From positions 1,116,001 to 1,180,000 of the forward strand of contig NZ_CP004403.1 of assembly GCF_000730245.1 (NCBI RefSeq): a DNA stretch of 64,000 nucleotides, given 5' to 3'. Position numbers and translations under genes: made by a program. This DNA is from an endosymbiont of Acanthamoeba sp. UWC8. Its GTDB lineage: Bacteria; Pseudomonadota; Alphaproteobacteria; Rickettsiales; Midichloriaceae. Below the pieces are notes generated by a model. That model was not told the DNA's origin. It made no database searches and worked only from the letters and a program-made list of their open reading frames with translations. This document shows positions 17,431 through 26,658 of this stretch, in pieces. How positions within the stretch are numbered: position 1 is the first letter of the stretch; every line of letters begins with the position of its first letter.

Positions 17431-17681
17431 TATAGTAAATTAAGTTGAATAACTTACATATTTATTTAAACAAGCCTTCAGATAATCTTAATAATTTATT
17501 ATCAAAATTAATAGTAACGCGCCCCTCCGCCCCTTCTTTTAGAGGGGCAGCGTACATAAAAATTATTAAATAATTTTTATGTATCTTTAATTTACTATAA
17601 AGCACCCGGGTTAAATAAATATCACTGTATGATTTATAACTTAATTTACTATATGTAGGATATTCAACTTGATCCACTATA
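17431..17681. mobile_element. 251-bp inverted-repeat element (MITE-like)
   Basis: The two ends are imperfect inverted repeats of about 31 bases. The left end runs TATAGTAAATTAAGTTGAAT from 17431; the right end, read from 17681 backwards, runs TATAGTGGATCAAGTTGAAT, and both continue to TACATAT. The interior holds a perfect 29-base palindrome (14-base arms, 17554-17582), a GC-rich hairpin GCCCCT/AGGGGC near 17530-17550, and further copies of TATAGTAAATTAA. No transposase frame fits. This is the pattern of a non-autonomous miniature element. Its right end supplies the stop codon of the LRR gene. Copy number elsewhere in the genome is unknown. Confidence 0.55.
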
Positions 17682-18741
17682 TCCCTATGCCCGAACTAAT
17701 AGTTGTATTAAGGGCTGCTAATCCGGTAGCTATAATAGCTTTCGGTATTTCAATAATAGCCGGAATTGAAGCCATTGAATATATGGCCTGAAATACTCCC
17801 CACTGCCATAATTCATTTGCACATATAGAACCTAATATTATACCGCATGTTATACCTAATGTAATATCTTTCAATAAAGTTGTATTCAGTAATGTACTAC
17901 TTTGCTCAGTATAACCAAGTATTGTATTATTCTGGTTTTTAAATGTATCAAATAAAAACTTGTTTAAATAGACTTGAAGTTCATCAGGAAGCCCTAATAA
18001 TAACGAGTTGCCCTCTTGCTTATTATTATATTGCTTACAAATACCAAGCAATGATAATAAATTTTCTTGGCTAAAGTTCTTTGCCTTATCCCTAAGTAAT
18101 TTATATAGCTCTACTTCTTCCGTCTCAAAGAATTCTTCATTATTAATAACATATTTAATACTCGGCCAGAGAGGTTTTATTTCATTAAAAGTATTTTTAG
18201 TAAATTTTTCTGCTTTTAAAGCCTTGCACTTATCTTTAAGTGCTTGCCTATTTTCGATTAATAATCTTTCAATGTTATTAAGTAATTCTTCAGCTATATT
18301 ATTACCGGATAGGTTAATACTAAGTATTGACCTATTATCTTGCAAAGCAATAAATATTTCCTGTGCAACTTGATCTCCTATATCATTCTCAGATAAATCA
18401 AGCGCGATTAGTGTTTTATTTTCTTCTAAAGCCTTAGCAAGTTTTTTAACACCATTGGATGTGTATGAAGTTAATTTATCCTTACTATTATAATAATAGT
18501 CTAATCTTCTCAGCCTTTCAAAGCTTTCTTCGCTAATATCATTTCCTGATAAATTGAGAGTAGTAATAGTCTTATTATTTTCTAAGGCTTCAGCAATAAG
18601 CACTAATTGATGATGATCTATATCACATTCTTTTAAATCAATTCCTATATACTTATTTAACTCTTTTATTAACCTTTCTGATCTCATAAAAGTTAATTTG
18701 GAAAATAATATTTGCCATTCAGTTTTGGTAAAAATGCTCAT
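17677..18741 (-). CDS. Leucine-rich-repeat protein with F-box-like motif
   Basis: A 354-residue protein with ribonuclease-inhibitor-type LRR units in residues ~45-165 (TTLNLSGNDISEESFERL, IALDLSENDIGDQVAQEI, LSINLSGNNIAEELLN). A LPDELQVYL motif at 251-259 resembles an F-box start and matches a motif in the ankyrin-like protein at 4880-6142. The last ~80 residues contain hydrophobic helices (ITLGITCGIILGSI; IATGLAALNTTIS) and may insert in a membrane. Such mixes are common in Rickettsiales effectors; a host role is inference. The TAG stop lies in the terminal repeat of the 251-bp element, so the natural C-terminus may be cut. Confidence 0.75.
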   Translation of the reverse strand: MSIFTKTEWQILFSKLTFMRSERLIKELNKYIGIDLKECDIDHHQLVLIAEALENNKTITTLNLSGNDISEESFERLRRLDYYYNSKDKLTSYTSNGVKKLAKALEENKTLIALDLSENDIGDQVAQEIFIALQDNRSILSINLSGNNIAEELLNNIERLLIENRQALKDKCKALKAEKFTKNTFNEIKPLWPSIKYVINNEEFFETEEVELYKLLRDKAKNFSQENLLSLLGICKQYNNKQEGNSLLLGLPDELQVYLNKFLFDTFKNQNNTILGYTEQSSTLLNTTLLKDITLGITCGIILGSICANELWQWGVFQAIYSMASIPAIIEIPKAIIATGLAALNTTISSGIGI

Positions 18742-19187
18742 ATCCTACTCCTATTTTTAATGGTGGTGAATATGTATAACACAGATATGTTAAGATAATA
18801 TTATTTGAGCACTCATTTTTACAAAAATATCGCCCTACCATAAAAGAAACTTTATAAGCAATAAAGAGAATAAAAGTGCTTTTCAATTTACTAAAAAGAT
18901 AAAAACTTAAAAATCCTATCTTTCATTCTTGTTTCAGTCTCTTTTAGTTTGATTTTCAGGCCTATACTAATTATCAATATTTTTTGCATATTAACATAGT
19001 GATATTAGGTAGTATTCAGTACTTTTACAAAGTATAAATAAACCAGACCACGTATAGAATGGTACAGATAAATTTATCCCTGTTCACCGGAACAGATGAG
19101 AATGTATCTCCTTAAATTTTTAATTTTATATAGTCCTTGTTCTTAGCTTAAAAAAGCTTAGTTATTGTGTAGTAATATTGCTATTTC
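18742..19187. other. Intergenic region between LRR gene and ftsH
   Basis: About 450 AT-rich bases with no frame I can support on either strand. A small hairpin CTGTTC-ACCG-GAACAG lies near 19080-19100 and an AGCTT/AAGCT stem near 19145-19162. The piece 19040-19110 is less AT-rich than its surroundings and could be the end of a lost mobile element, but I cannot identify it. Confidence 0.35.
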
Positions 19188-19234
19188 TTAAAAAATAAGT
19201 AGCCTGGATTTATATAACTAAATTCCAAGCTACT
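19188..19234 (-). terminator. Rho-independent terminator of ftsH
   Basis: On the minus strand a stem forms from AGTAGCTTGGAATT (19234-19221) and AATCCAGGCTACT (19210-19198), with one internal mismatch, followed by TATTTTTT. It begins 18 bases after the ftsH stop codon. Confidence 0.75.
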
Positions 19235-19251
19235 AAGGTGTATTTTAATAT

Positions 19252-21189
19252 TTATGCTTCAATCGGTTTATCATCAGCAACCTTACCTTCATGGTTAGTT
19301 GAAGGTACTGATGAGCTTTTCTGAGGTTTAGAATCTGAATCATTTTTAGAATCGGTTGAATCATTAATTTTAATGTCTTTACCTGCGATAAGGTCTTTAA
19401 TTTCTTCACCGGTCAAGGTCTCATATTCTAACAGTTTTGCTGCAAGCAGGTGAAGCTGATCAAGATGCTTAGTTAAAATATGATGAGCCTGATTATAGCA
19501 TTCGGTTATAATTCTTTTAATCTCAGCATCAATCTTACAAGCCAACTCATTGGAGATATGAGTCTGATGGCCTAAAGATTGACCTAAAAATACTTCATCA
19601 CGGTCATCACCAACTAAAACCGGACCGATTTCATCACTTAAGCCCCATTGAGTAACCATTTTACGTGCAATTGAAGTAGCACTCTTAATATCACTGGAAG
19701 CACCGCTGGTAATTTTATCCTTACCGAATATTATCTCCTCGGCGACTCTTCCACCCATAGATACAACAATATCAGCAAGTAGCTTTTCTTTTGTCGCTGA
19801 AAATCTGTCTTCTTCGGGAAGGCGCATTACCAAACCTAAAGCTCTGCCTCGCGGAATAATAGTTGCTTTATGAATCGGATCGGAAGCTTCGCTGTAAACG
19901 GTAACGAGTGCATGCCCGCCTTCATGATAAGCAGTCAATTTCCTCTCTTCTTCTCTCATTACAATGGACTTTCTCTCAACACCCATCATAACTTTATCCC
20001 TTGCTTCTTCAAACTCATGCATGGTAACTACGTTCATATTTTTTCGTGCGGCAAGAATTGCAGCTTCGTTTACAATATTTGCCAGATCTGCACCCGCAAA
20101 CCCCGGAGTGCCTCGAGCAATTGTTCTAATATTTACGTCAGGCGCTGCGGGTACTTTTTTAATATGCACTTTAATAATTTGCTCCCTACCGTTTATATCA
20201 GGAACCGGAACGGTAATTTGTCTATCAAATCTACCGGGTCTAAGCAGTGCCGGATCAAGTACATCGGGACGGTTGGTTGCCGCAATAACTATTACTCCTT
20301 CATTTTCTTTAAAACCATCCATCTCCACCAGCAATTGATTAAGAGTCTGTTCTCTTTCATCATTGCCGCCTCCGAGACCAGCTCCTCTTTGGCGCCCCAT
20401 TGCATCAATCTCATCGATAAATACTATACAAGGCGCGTGTTGATGGGCTTGCTTAAACATATCTCTAACTCGGCTCGCTCCGACCCCCACAAACATTTCA
20501 ACAAAATCAGACCCTGAAATACTAAAAAACGGTACCCCTGCTTCTCCGGCTATTGCTTTGGCAAGCAAAGTTTTACCCGTTCCGGGTGAACCGATTAATA
20601 AACAACCCTTAGGAATTTTTCCGCCCAACCTTTGGAACTTTGCAGGAAACTTTAAAAATTCTACTATCTCTTGTAATTCTTCTTTAGCCTCATCCACTCC
20701 TGCAACTTCAGCAAAAGTAACTTTATTTTTTGAATCCATCATAAGCTTTGCTTTTGATTTACCGAAGCCCATTGCCTTACCTGTACCGCTTTGCATATTG
20801 CGCATAAAGTAAATCCATACTCCCACCAAAAGTAGAACCGGGAACCATGATAGCAATATTCCGAATAAACTATTCATTGAAGATTCGGTCGGAACCACGT
20901 CAATTTTAATATTCCTTGCAGTTAGTTCATCAATAACTCGGGGATAATATATCGGCACCAGCGTATTAAAAACTTTACCGTCACTAAGCTTTCCTTCGAT
21001 AGAGCTTCCTCTTATCGTAACTTCGGCAACATTCCCACCTTTTACATTATTTAAGAAATCAGAAAAAGGAATTTTCGTAGAAGAAAAAGCAAATTCACCT
21101 ATTAATTCATACACAAAAACAGTTAATAAAATAATTGCCGCCCATGCAGCAAAGTTCTTCCCCGTATTTCCTTTCATAAATCTATTCAT
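19252..21189 (-). CDS. ftsH: ATP-dependent zinc metalloprotease FtsH
   Basis: FtsH is a membrane-anchored AAA+ protease that degrades unassembled membrane proteins and regulators. Two N-terminal membrane helices (residues ~12-30 and ~107-127) flank a periplasmic domain. The AAA module follows with GSPGTGKT (Walker A), [14 protein letters not shown] (Walker B) and the [23 protein letters not shown]. The zinc site is H422-E-G-G-H426. The C-terminus is a helical lid and a serine-rich, charged tail. The 645-residue length is standard. The gene stands alone, ending at its own terminator. Confidence 0.98.
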   Translation of the reverse strand: MNRFMKGNTGKNFAAWAAIILLTVFVYELIGEFAFSSTKIPFSDFLNNVKGGNVAEVTIRGSSIEGKLSDGKVFNTLVPIYYPRVIDELTARNIKIDVVPTESSMNSLFGILLSWFPVLLLVGVWIYFMRNMQSGTGKAMGFGKSKAKLMMDSKNKVTFAEVAGVDEAKEELQEIVEFLKFPAKFQRLGGKIPKGCLLIGSPGTGKTLLAKAIAGEAGVPFFSISGSDFVEMFVGVGASRVRDMFKQAHQHAPCIVFIDEIDAMGRQRGAGLGGGNDEREQTLNQLLVEMDGFKENEGVIVIAATNRPDVLDPALLRPGRFDRQITVPVPDINGREQIIKVHIKKVPAAPDVNIRTIARGTPGFAGADLANIVNEAAILAARKNMNVVTMHEFEEARDKVMMGVERKSIVMREEERKLTAYHEGGHALVTVYSEASDPIHKATIIPRGRALGLVMRLPEEDRFSATKEKLLADIVVSMGGRVAEEIIFGKDKITSGASSDIKSATSIARKMVTQWGLSDEIGPVLVGDDRDEVFLGQSLGHQTHISNELACKIDAEIKRIITECYNQAHHILTKHLDQLHLLAAKLLEYETLTGEEIKDLIAGKDIKINDSTDSKNDSDSKPQKSSSVPSTNHEGKVADDKPIEA

Positions 21190-21455
21190 CCGTTAATCCA
21201 ATTTAATTATCTATATATGTTCGATTTATTAATATATCAAAAAGTGTTTTTACTGACCAGCATAACAAATTTATTTAAGCATTAATAAATAAAAGTCTTT
21301 TAAATAGAATATAGGGTAACTTAGTCGGATTTCAAGTCTGCTCTTAGATTTTACCTTAAAATATTATCTCCGTGCTAATTATCTATAGTGCATATTCATA
21401 ACGGCTATATAAATAAAAGGATGAAAATAAATAATTTATGAGTATAGTATTTTAT

Positions 21456-21820
21456 GAAAGATAGCCGGATGGCTGCTGAAATTTAAAAACTTTCAGAGGA
21501 AAGTCCGGGCTTTATGGAACAATGATCCCGGGTAACGCCCGGAGAGGGTAACCTCATGGAAAGTGCCGCAGAAAATATACCGCCGGTAATTTTTATCGGT
21601 AAGGGTGAAATGGTGGGGTAAGAGCTCACCGGGCTTTTAGTAATAAAAGTTGCATGGTAAACCCGATCAAAAGCAAGACCGTATAGGTGCGATTATAAGT
21701 ATGTTCCACTTTTTTGCACGGGTAGGTCGCATGAGCTGAATGGTGACATTCAGCCAAGATGAATAGCCGTCAAAAAGGATTTTATCCTTTTTACAGAACC
21801 CGGCTTACAGGCTATCTTTC
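21456..21820 (+). ncRNA. rnpB: RNase P RNA
   Basis: The catalytic RNA that trims the 5' ends of tRNA precursors. The two universal cores are present: GAGGAAAGTCCGGGCT near 21497-21512 and ACAGAACCCGGCTTAC near 21793-21808, which together form helix P4. The ends pair as helix P1 (GAAAGATAGCC 21456-21466 with GGCTATCTTTC 21810-21820). A GGTAACCTCATGGAAAGTGCC-type core lies between. The length, about 365 bases, fits bacterial type A. It is followed by a terminator. Confidence 0.95.
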
Positions 21821-21865
21821 AATATCAGCACTTTATTAATTCAAAGGTTAATTATCTACCTTTAT

Positions 21866-21890
21866 AACAAGGTTAACCTTGTTTTTATTT
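21866..21890 (+). terminator. Rho-independent terminator of rnpB
   Basis: AACAAGG and CCTTGTT form a 7-bp stem around a TTAA loop (21866-21883), followed immediately by TTTTATTT. It lies 45 bases downstream of the mature RNA end. Confidence 0.75.
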
Positions 21891-21918
21891 AAAATATCAC
21901 TATATTAGCTGAAATATA

Positions 21919-22885
21919 ATGTTTAGCAGATACGAGGAACAAATGAAATCAAACTTAGTAAACATAATACCTCTAAGTAGTGAAGGAATGGAAAATCTTT
22001 CTAAACTAAATACTTCTGCTTCAAATTTTATAACAAATTATTATTTAACAGGTTTATTTCAGGATGTTTTTAGCCAGCTGGTAGGAGCGAATCCGGAACA
22101 TAACTACAAAACTCAAGCCTTTATCTTAAAACTAGGTGAGAAAAAAAGTCACTACGGCTAAGCTTGCCGAGAAATTATATAATTGCCTTAATCTGAAACA
22201 TGATACAGAGTATAAAAATCTGGTTAACAGCACAAGCATTAATGCAGATAATGATGAAGTACATGCGCAAACGGGTATCTTTAATTTTTTATCAAATCTC
22301 TTTAGCTTTCAAAATACAAATACACTTATAAATTCAGATCCGAAAGATAACATTATAGACGCTTTATTCCTTTTCGGTAATATTAAGGATAAATTAAAAT
22401 TACTATGCAAAACTGATAAAGCTGATTTACAGGAATTAAATCCTAATTATTGCCCTTCCGTACAAACAGGTGAAATCATGCTTAAACTATATACGATATT
22501 TAGAGATATGCCGGAATATATTGAGCCGGGTACTATGAATAAATATGATTTAATTATGGAATTAATAACTAAGTTAAGCACTGTTTTATACGATTGGGCT
22601 ACATCCTTGAATGTTGAAACCCCTGAAATTTGCAACGATGTGTTTAATATTGATCCTAAAATATCATTCCTTATAAAAAATGCTGCCGAAGAGGTCGCTA
22701 TATTACTATTAGAAAAGAAAGCTGCCGAAATTCAAGAGTGCAATGCGGAATTATTAATATCCATTGCCGGTAATGATTCCGAAGATATGCTTGATTACCC
22801 TTTTGCTGACCATGACTGTAGCATAATATTTGAGAATACCAATATTGAAGTAGAAGGTTCAATATTTCTTCCTGAAGAACTCTAA
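21919..22885 (+). pseudogene. Unknown protein gene, frameshifted in an A7 run
   Basis: Two frames overlap at a run of seven As (22141-22147). The first (21919-22161) gives 80 residues ending LKLGEKKSHYG. The second continues from the same place with KVTTAKLAEKLYN and runs to 22885, about 245 residues. With six As the two join into one ~320-residue product (ILKLGEKKVTTAKLAEKLYN). The second frame could begin at a GTG at 22136, but it lacks a ribosome site. The protein is acidic, has no signal peptide or membrane helix, and no family is recognised. It is either a recent frameshift, a sequencing error or a site of slippage. Confidence 0.6.
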
Positions 22886-23006
22886 TTATTAATCCGAGCT
22901 TTTAAATTCCTTTCACGGTATAAGCGGATTTGTTATAACCTATAAAGCATTGTGTATTTTAGTCGTATTAACCTAAATATATAACTATAATGTACCTGAC
23001 ATAAAA

Positions 23007-24410
23007 CTAGTTCAATTCCTCACTTTCATCTTCAACGGGAAGTGACATTTTTATATTCAGAGATTTAATTTTTCTATGAAGCGCTGTCCTATCCATCCCG
23101 ATAAAATCCGCAGTTTTAGATATATTCCAGGAGAACCTGTTCAGCTGCGCATATAGGTACTCTTTCTCAAATAATTCTCGCGCTTTTTTAAGCTCTTTAG
23201 AAAGAATATCACTGTTAACGGGATTTAAATTTTTATGTTTTCCGTTTACCGCCTGCACAACTTCTTGAGGTAATATATCAGCCGTAATCTCTTTTACATT
23301 GTCAGGAGTCATGATATAGAGCCACTCTACAACATTACTTAACTGCCTTAAATTCCCCGGCCAATCATATGCGCTCATGAGAGTAAGTGCTTCTTGGGTA
23401 AGAGTTTTATAGGGAACTCCTAAGCTTTGTGAAAAGCTTTTTAAAAAATGTTCAGCAATATGTTTAATATCTTCTTTACGTTCAGTAAGAGGAGGAACCT
23501 TAAGTGGCACAACATTCAATCTGTAATATAAACTTTGATTAAATTTCCCAGATGTTATCTCTTCTTCTAAGTTTTTGCTTGAAGCAGCTATAATCCTTAC
23601 ATCAGGTTTAAGATCTTTGCTGCCCCCTATTTTTTGAAAAGTTTGGGTTTGCAGAAATTTGAGTAACTTACCTTGGGTAGCAACCGGCATTTCCGATATT
23701 TCATCAATATAAAGCGTACCATGATCGGCTTTTTCAAGTAAACCCGCTTTCTTCATACTTTTATTTTCCGTACCGAATAACTCAACTTCAAGCTGTTCTT
23801 CGGAAAGATTTGAAGCATGCAAAATACAAAAAGGTTTCTTAGCTCTCTTTGAACTATCATGAATAAGACGCGCTAAAACTTCCTTTCCGCTTCCCGGCTC
23901 ACCCGTAATTATAATTCTGCTGTTTGACGGCGCTGCCATTAATGCCGCAGTCTTCAGCTGCTGAATTGCTTTAGAAGTTCCGATTAGCTCCCCGACAAGT
24001 TTTTCCTGGGATTTTAAAACTTTATTTTCTTGAGCTAGCCGTGAAGCTTCAATTGCTCTATTTACCATTATAATTAATTTTTCAGCCTTAAACGGCTTTT
24101 CGATAAAATCATAAGCCCCATGCCTAATAGTTTGTACTGCGGTTTCAATATTGCCATGACCGCTAATCATAATTACAGGGATAGTAGGATGATTACTTTT
24201 AATATATTTTAATATGCCGATCCCATCCATTTCACTTCCTTCAAGCCAAATATCAAGGACAACCGCCGATGGGAGCTCATTATTTTCAAAGCACTGGATA
24301 GTTTCACTTGCTGAAGATGCACAAAGCGGATGATATCCTTCATCTTTTAAAATATCAGCAACTAACTCTCTAATATCCGCTTCATCATCAACAATTAAGA
24401 TATGAGCCAC
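23007..24410 (-). CDS. ntrX: NtrX-type response regulator
   Basis: A 467-residue regulator: receiver domain (residues 1-~120, phospho-acceptor D53 in VVLDIWLEG, acidic pair D8-D9), AAA+ domain with GEPGSGKEVLARLIH and GTLYIDEISEMP, and a C-terminal Fis-type helix-turn-helix (FSWNISKTADFIGMDRTALH). The sigma-54 contact loop GAFTGA is replaced by ENKSMKKAG, as is usual in the NtrX group, so it probably acts as a repressor or a sigma-70 regulator. NtrY, its usual membrane kinase, is not in the window. Translation starts at GTG, preceded by AGAGAA. Confidence 0.9.
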   Translation of the reverse strand: MAHILIVDDEADIRELVADILKDEGYHPLCASSASETIQCFENNELPSAVVLDIWLEGSEMDGIGILKYIKSNHPTIPVIMISGHGNIETAVQTIRHGAYDFIEKPFKAEKLIIMVNRAIEASRLAQENKVLKSQEKLVGELIGTSKAIQQLKTAALMAAPSNSRIIITGEPGSGKEVLARLIHDSSKRAKKPFCILHASNLSEEQLEVELFGTENKSMKKAGLLEKADHGTLYIDEISEMPVATQGKLLKFLQTQTFQKIGGSKDLKPDVRIIAASSKNLEEEITSGKFNQSLYYRLNVVPLKVPPLTERKEDIKHIAEHFLKSFSQSLGVPYKTLTQEALTLMSAYDWPGNLRQLSNVVEWLYIMTPDNVKEITADILPQEVVQAVNGKHKNLNPVNSDILSKELKKARELFEKEYLYAQLNRFSWNISKTADFIGMDRTALHRKIKSLNIKMSLPVEDESEELN

Positions 24411-24621
24411 AAATTTCTCTTAGTCAATTATTAGCTGATATACTACAAACTTGTTATTCTAATATCAAGTTCTGAATTAAACTAAACCGAACTTAGATAT
24501 TATGCTTAAACTTAAATTTATAAAAAAAGAATATTTATAAATGTGATAGACAAGTATTTATCTTTATTTTATAAGTAAGCCCTAGTTTTATTAACAAAAT
24601 TTATCTTAATAAAATACTTAT

Positions 24622-24996
24622 ATGCACTTTATCACTAGGCTTTTATTACTTACCCTAATATTTATTCCTTATAATTTATATGCAAGTGATAAATTATTAA
24701 TTGAAATCGAGTACAATGAATTAGAGATAAAGTTTCCTCTCGAGCATAATGATTCAGTTACAGAAATTACTAACAATATGCAAAAAAATTCTAATTTTAA
24801 TATATTGATAGAAGCCAGCGCCTATAAAGATTATGCTCCCCTCCCACAATTAAGGATAATCGCATTAAAACGAGCTATGGAAATTAGAAAAAGCTTCTTA
24901 AGCAAGGGAGCTGATATTGAAAGAATATCCATAAATATCTTAGATATGGAATCAAACAAAGAAAATAAAATTAAAATTTATCAGGTCGGAAAGTGA
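24622..24996 (+). CDS. Small exported protein with OmpA-C-like fold
   Basis: A 124-residue product with a clear signal peptide (LLLLTLIFIPYNLYAS, cleavage after ~residue 21). The mature part resembles a shortened OmpA/MotB-like domain: FNILIEASAYKD, then LRIIALKRAMEIRKSFLSKG and ERISINIL, which fits the beta-alpha-beta order of that fold. The usual peptidoglycan-binding Asp and Arg are not clearly present, so cell-wall binding is uncertain. Its stop codon overlaps the ccmC start (GTGA), so the two are coupled. Confidence 0.6.
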   Translation: MHFITRLLLLTLIFIPYNLYASDKLLIEIEYNELEIKFPLEHNDSVTEITNNMQKNSNFNILIEASAYKDYAPLPQLRIIALKRAMEIRKSFLSKGADIERISINILDMESNKENKIKIYQVGK

Positions 24997-25703
24997 ATTT
25001 ACTTTGGCTTAATCCAAGCAAATTTGAGCAGCATTTCAAGGTATTAATTTACTCATTTGCTATAATTTTTATCAGTGCTACATCCTGTGCATTATTTCTG
25101 GTTTTCAAATTTGTCCCGGATGATTATTTGCAAAAGGAACTGGTTAAAATTATGTATATACACGTTCCGGCCGCATGGCTATCGCTTATGCTTTATGCCT
25201 GTCTTTCTATATTCGGCATGTTATTTATTATTTTTCACAACCCGTTTTATGACATCATTTCTAAATCATTTGCCGGGGTCGGGAGTTTTATGACTCTTAT
25301 TACCCTTCTTACCGGTTCAATATGGGGGAAACCTGCTTGGGGAACTTGGTGGGTTTGGGATGCGAGGCTCACTTCAATGCTTATATTATTTTTTATTTAT
25401 ATAACTTATATATTGATTAGGGATGCATTTGAAAATGAGCAGCGAGCTGCTAAAGTCAGTGCTGTGTTTGCATTAATCGGACTAATTAATATCCCGATTA
25501 TAAAATTCTCAGTTTATTTATGGAACACACTACATCAAGGCGCAAGTGTCATAAGGTTCGGTAGCCCGACCATCCATGAAAGTATGCTTTATCCGTTACT
25601 TACAATTTTCCTAGGCTTTTTAGCTTTTGCCTTTCTTATGGTTAGTATAGAAATTAAATCAGAACTGTATGCTCGTAAGCTTAAAAAACTTTCCTCTAAA
25701 TAA
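24993..25703 (+). CDS. ccmC: Haem exporter membrane protein CcmC
   Basis: CcmC presents haem to CcmE at the outer face of the inner membrane. The 236-residue protein has six membrane helices and the tryptophan-rich haem-handling motif WGTWWVWDARLTS, with the flanking histidines in MYIHVPAAW and near NTLHQGAS. Translation starts at a GTG that overlaps the preceding stop codon. Its partners ccmD and ccmE lie 17 kb away behind rpoZ, and ccmA, ccmB and ccmF are not in the window. Confidence 0.95.
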   Translation: MNLLWLNPSKFEQHFKVLIYSFAIIFISATSCALFLVFKFVPDDYLQKELVKIMYIHVPAAWLSLMLYACLSIFGMLFIIFHNPFYDIISKSFAGVGSFMTLITLLTGSIWGKPAWGTWWVWDARLTSMLILFFIYITYILIRDAFENEQRAAKVSAVFALIGLINIPIIKFSVYLWNTLHQGASVIRFGSPTIHESMLYPLLTIFLGFLAFAFLMVSIEIKSELYARKLKKLSSK

Positions 25704-26646
25704 AACCGCCTTTTATTTTTGGATAATACTCCTAAGCTTAGGACAAAACTATGCTTATGCCAAGGCATGGCCTCAAGCGAAGGGTGATGTATACACAGCT
25801 CAAAAAGTTATTTTAAATGTTGCTACATTAAGTTCTACTACTGAACAAATTGACCTTTTCAATCAATTAAAAATAGATATAAAGACTAAAGAAAAAATTC
25901 TTGAAAACTATGTAGAGTATGGCTTGAAGAATAACTTTACTTTAGAAGCTAAACTTAATATCAGCGATATTAGAGATACTATAAAGCTAGAAATAGATTC
26001 TCAAAACAAAAAATATGAAAACGAATTTACTTTAAGTTACCAAAAGATGAGCACAAAATTCGGGCTAAATAAAAAGTTTTTTAATTCAGGCGATGAAGTT
26101 GCAAGTGTTTTCGCAATGGTTAACCCCGGAGAGTACATTATATCAAACATGGGGGATAGGTTTAATACAAAAAATTGGCATATAACCACAGGTATTGCTT
26201 ACGGCAGAAGTTTCTATCTCAATGAAACATTTAAGAATAATTACCAAGAGGTGAGCATAGAAAGCAAATACCATCCCAGGCAAAAAAGCATAGAGACAGA
26301 CTTGGTGATTAAATTCGGGTTCAAAGCAAACGACACATGGACATTTACCGCTGCATCTTATAACACATTTAACAATCTAAATTACCAACTCAAACCCTAC
26401 TTAAATAACTCTGACTATCTACTGGAAAATTTAGATATATTACGGAAATATAAAAATTTTTATAACTCACGAATAAAAAAGTTTCTAACTTATACGGAAT
26501 CCAAGAATATTAACAAAATACAACTTGGGGTTGCTTGTTTAATTTCTAAAAAGAAAGAAATTCAATTTGATTTGTTTATTGATCCTTTTAATGGAAAAAA
26601 CAATAACAACTCAAGCTTAGTAGTTTCTTTTAATCAAAAATTTTAG
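25669..26646 (+). CDS. Putative outer-membrane beta-barrel protein
   Basis: A 325-residue product that overlaps the end of ccmC by 35 bases. An N-terminal hydrophobic segment (FYFWIILLSLGQNYAYA) acts as a likely signal peptide, and the mature part starts KAWPQAKGDVYTAQKV. The rest alternates polar and non-polar residues in short strands (FTLEAKLNISD, KYENEFTLSYQKM, WTFTAASYN) and ends with SLVVSFNQKF, a terminal Phe as in many outer-membrane barrels. No family is identified with certainty. If the first start is correct, the ribosome site is inside ccmC. Confidence 0.6.
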   Translation: MLVSLKNFPLNKTAFYFWIILLSLGQNYAYAKAWPQAKGDVYTAQKVILNVATLSSTTEQIDLFNQLKIDIKTKEKILENYVEYGLKNNFTLEAKLNISDIRDTIKLEIDSQNKKYENEFTLSYQKMSTKFGLNKKFFNSGDEVASVFAMVNPGEYIISNMGDRFNTKNWHITTGIAYGRSFYLNETFKNNYQEVSIESKYHPRQKSIETDLVIKFGFKANDTWTFTAASYNTFNNLNYQLKPYLNNSDYLLENLDILRKYKNFYNSRIKKFLTYTESKNINKIQLGVACLISKKKEIQFDLFIDPFNGKNNNNSSLVVSFNQKF

Positions 26647-26658
26647 AAAGTTTAATTA

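Noticed and set aside
17462-17677. 71-codon minus-strand frame between yqgE and the LRR gene
   Set aside because: It lies wholly inside the inverted-repeat element, covers its palindromes, and has no recognisable product.
19870-20517. Long antisense frame (215 codons) within ftsH
   Set aside because: ftsH is conserved throughout on the other strand; the antisense frame follows from its codon use.
23007-24410. Loss of the sigma-54 loop in NtrX as damage
   Set aside because: NtrX proteins commonly lack GAFTGA, and the rest of the AAA+ domain is intact.
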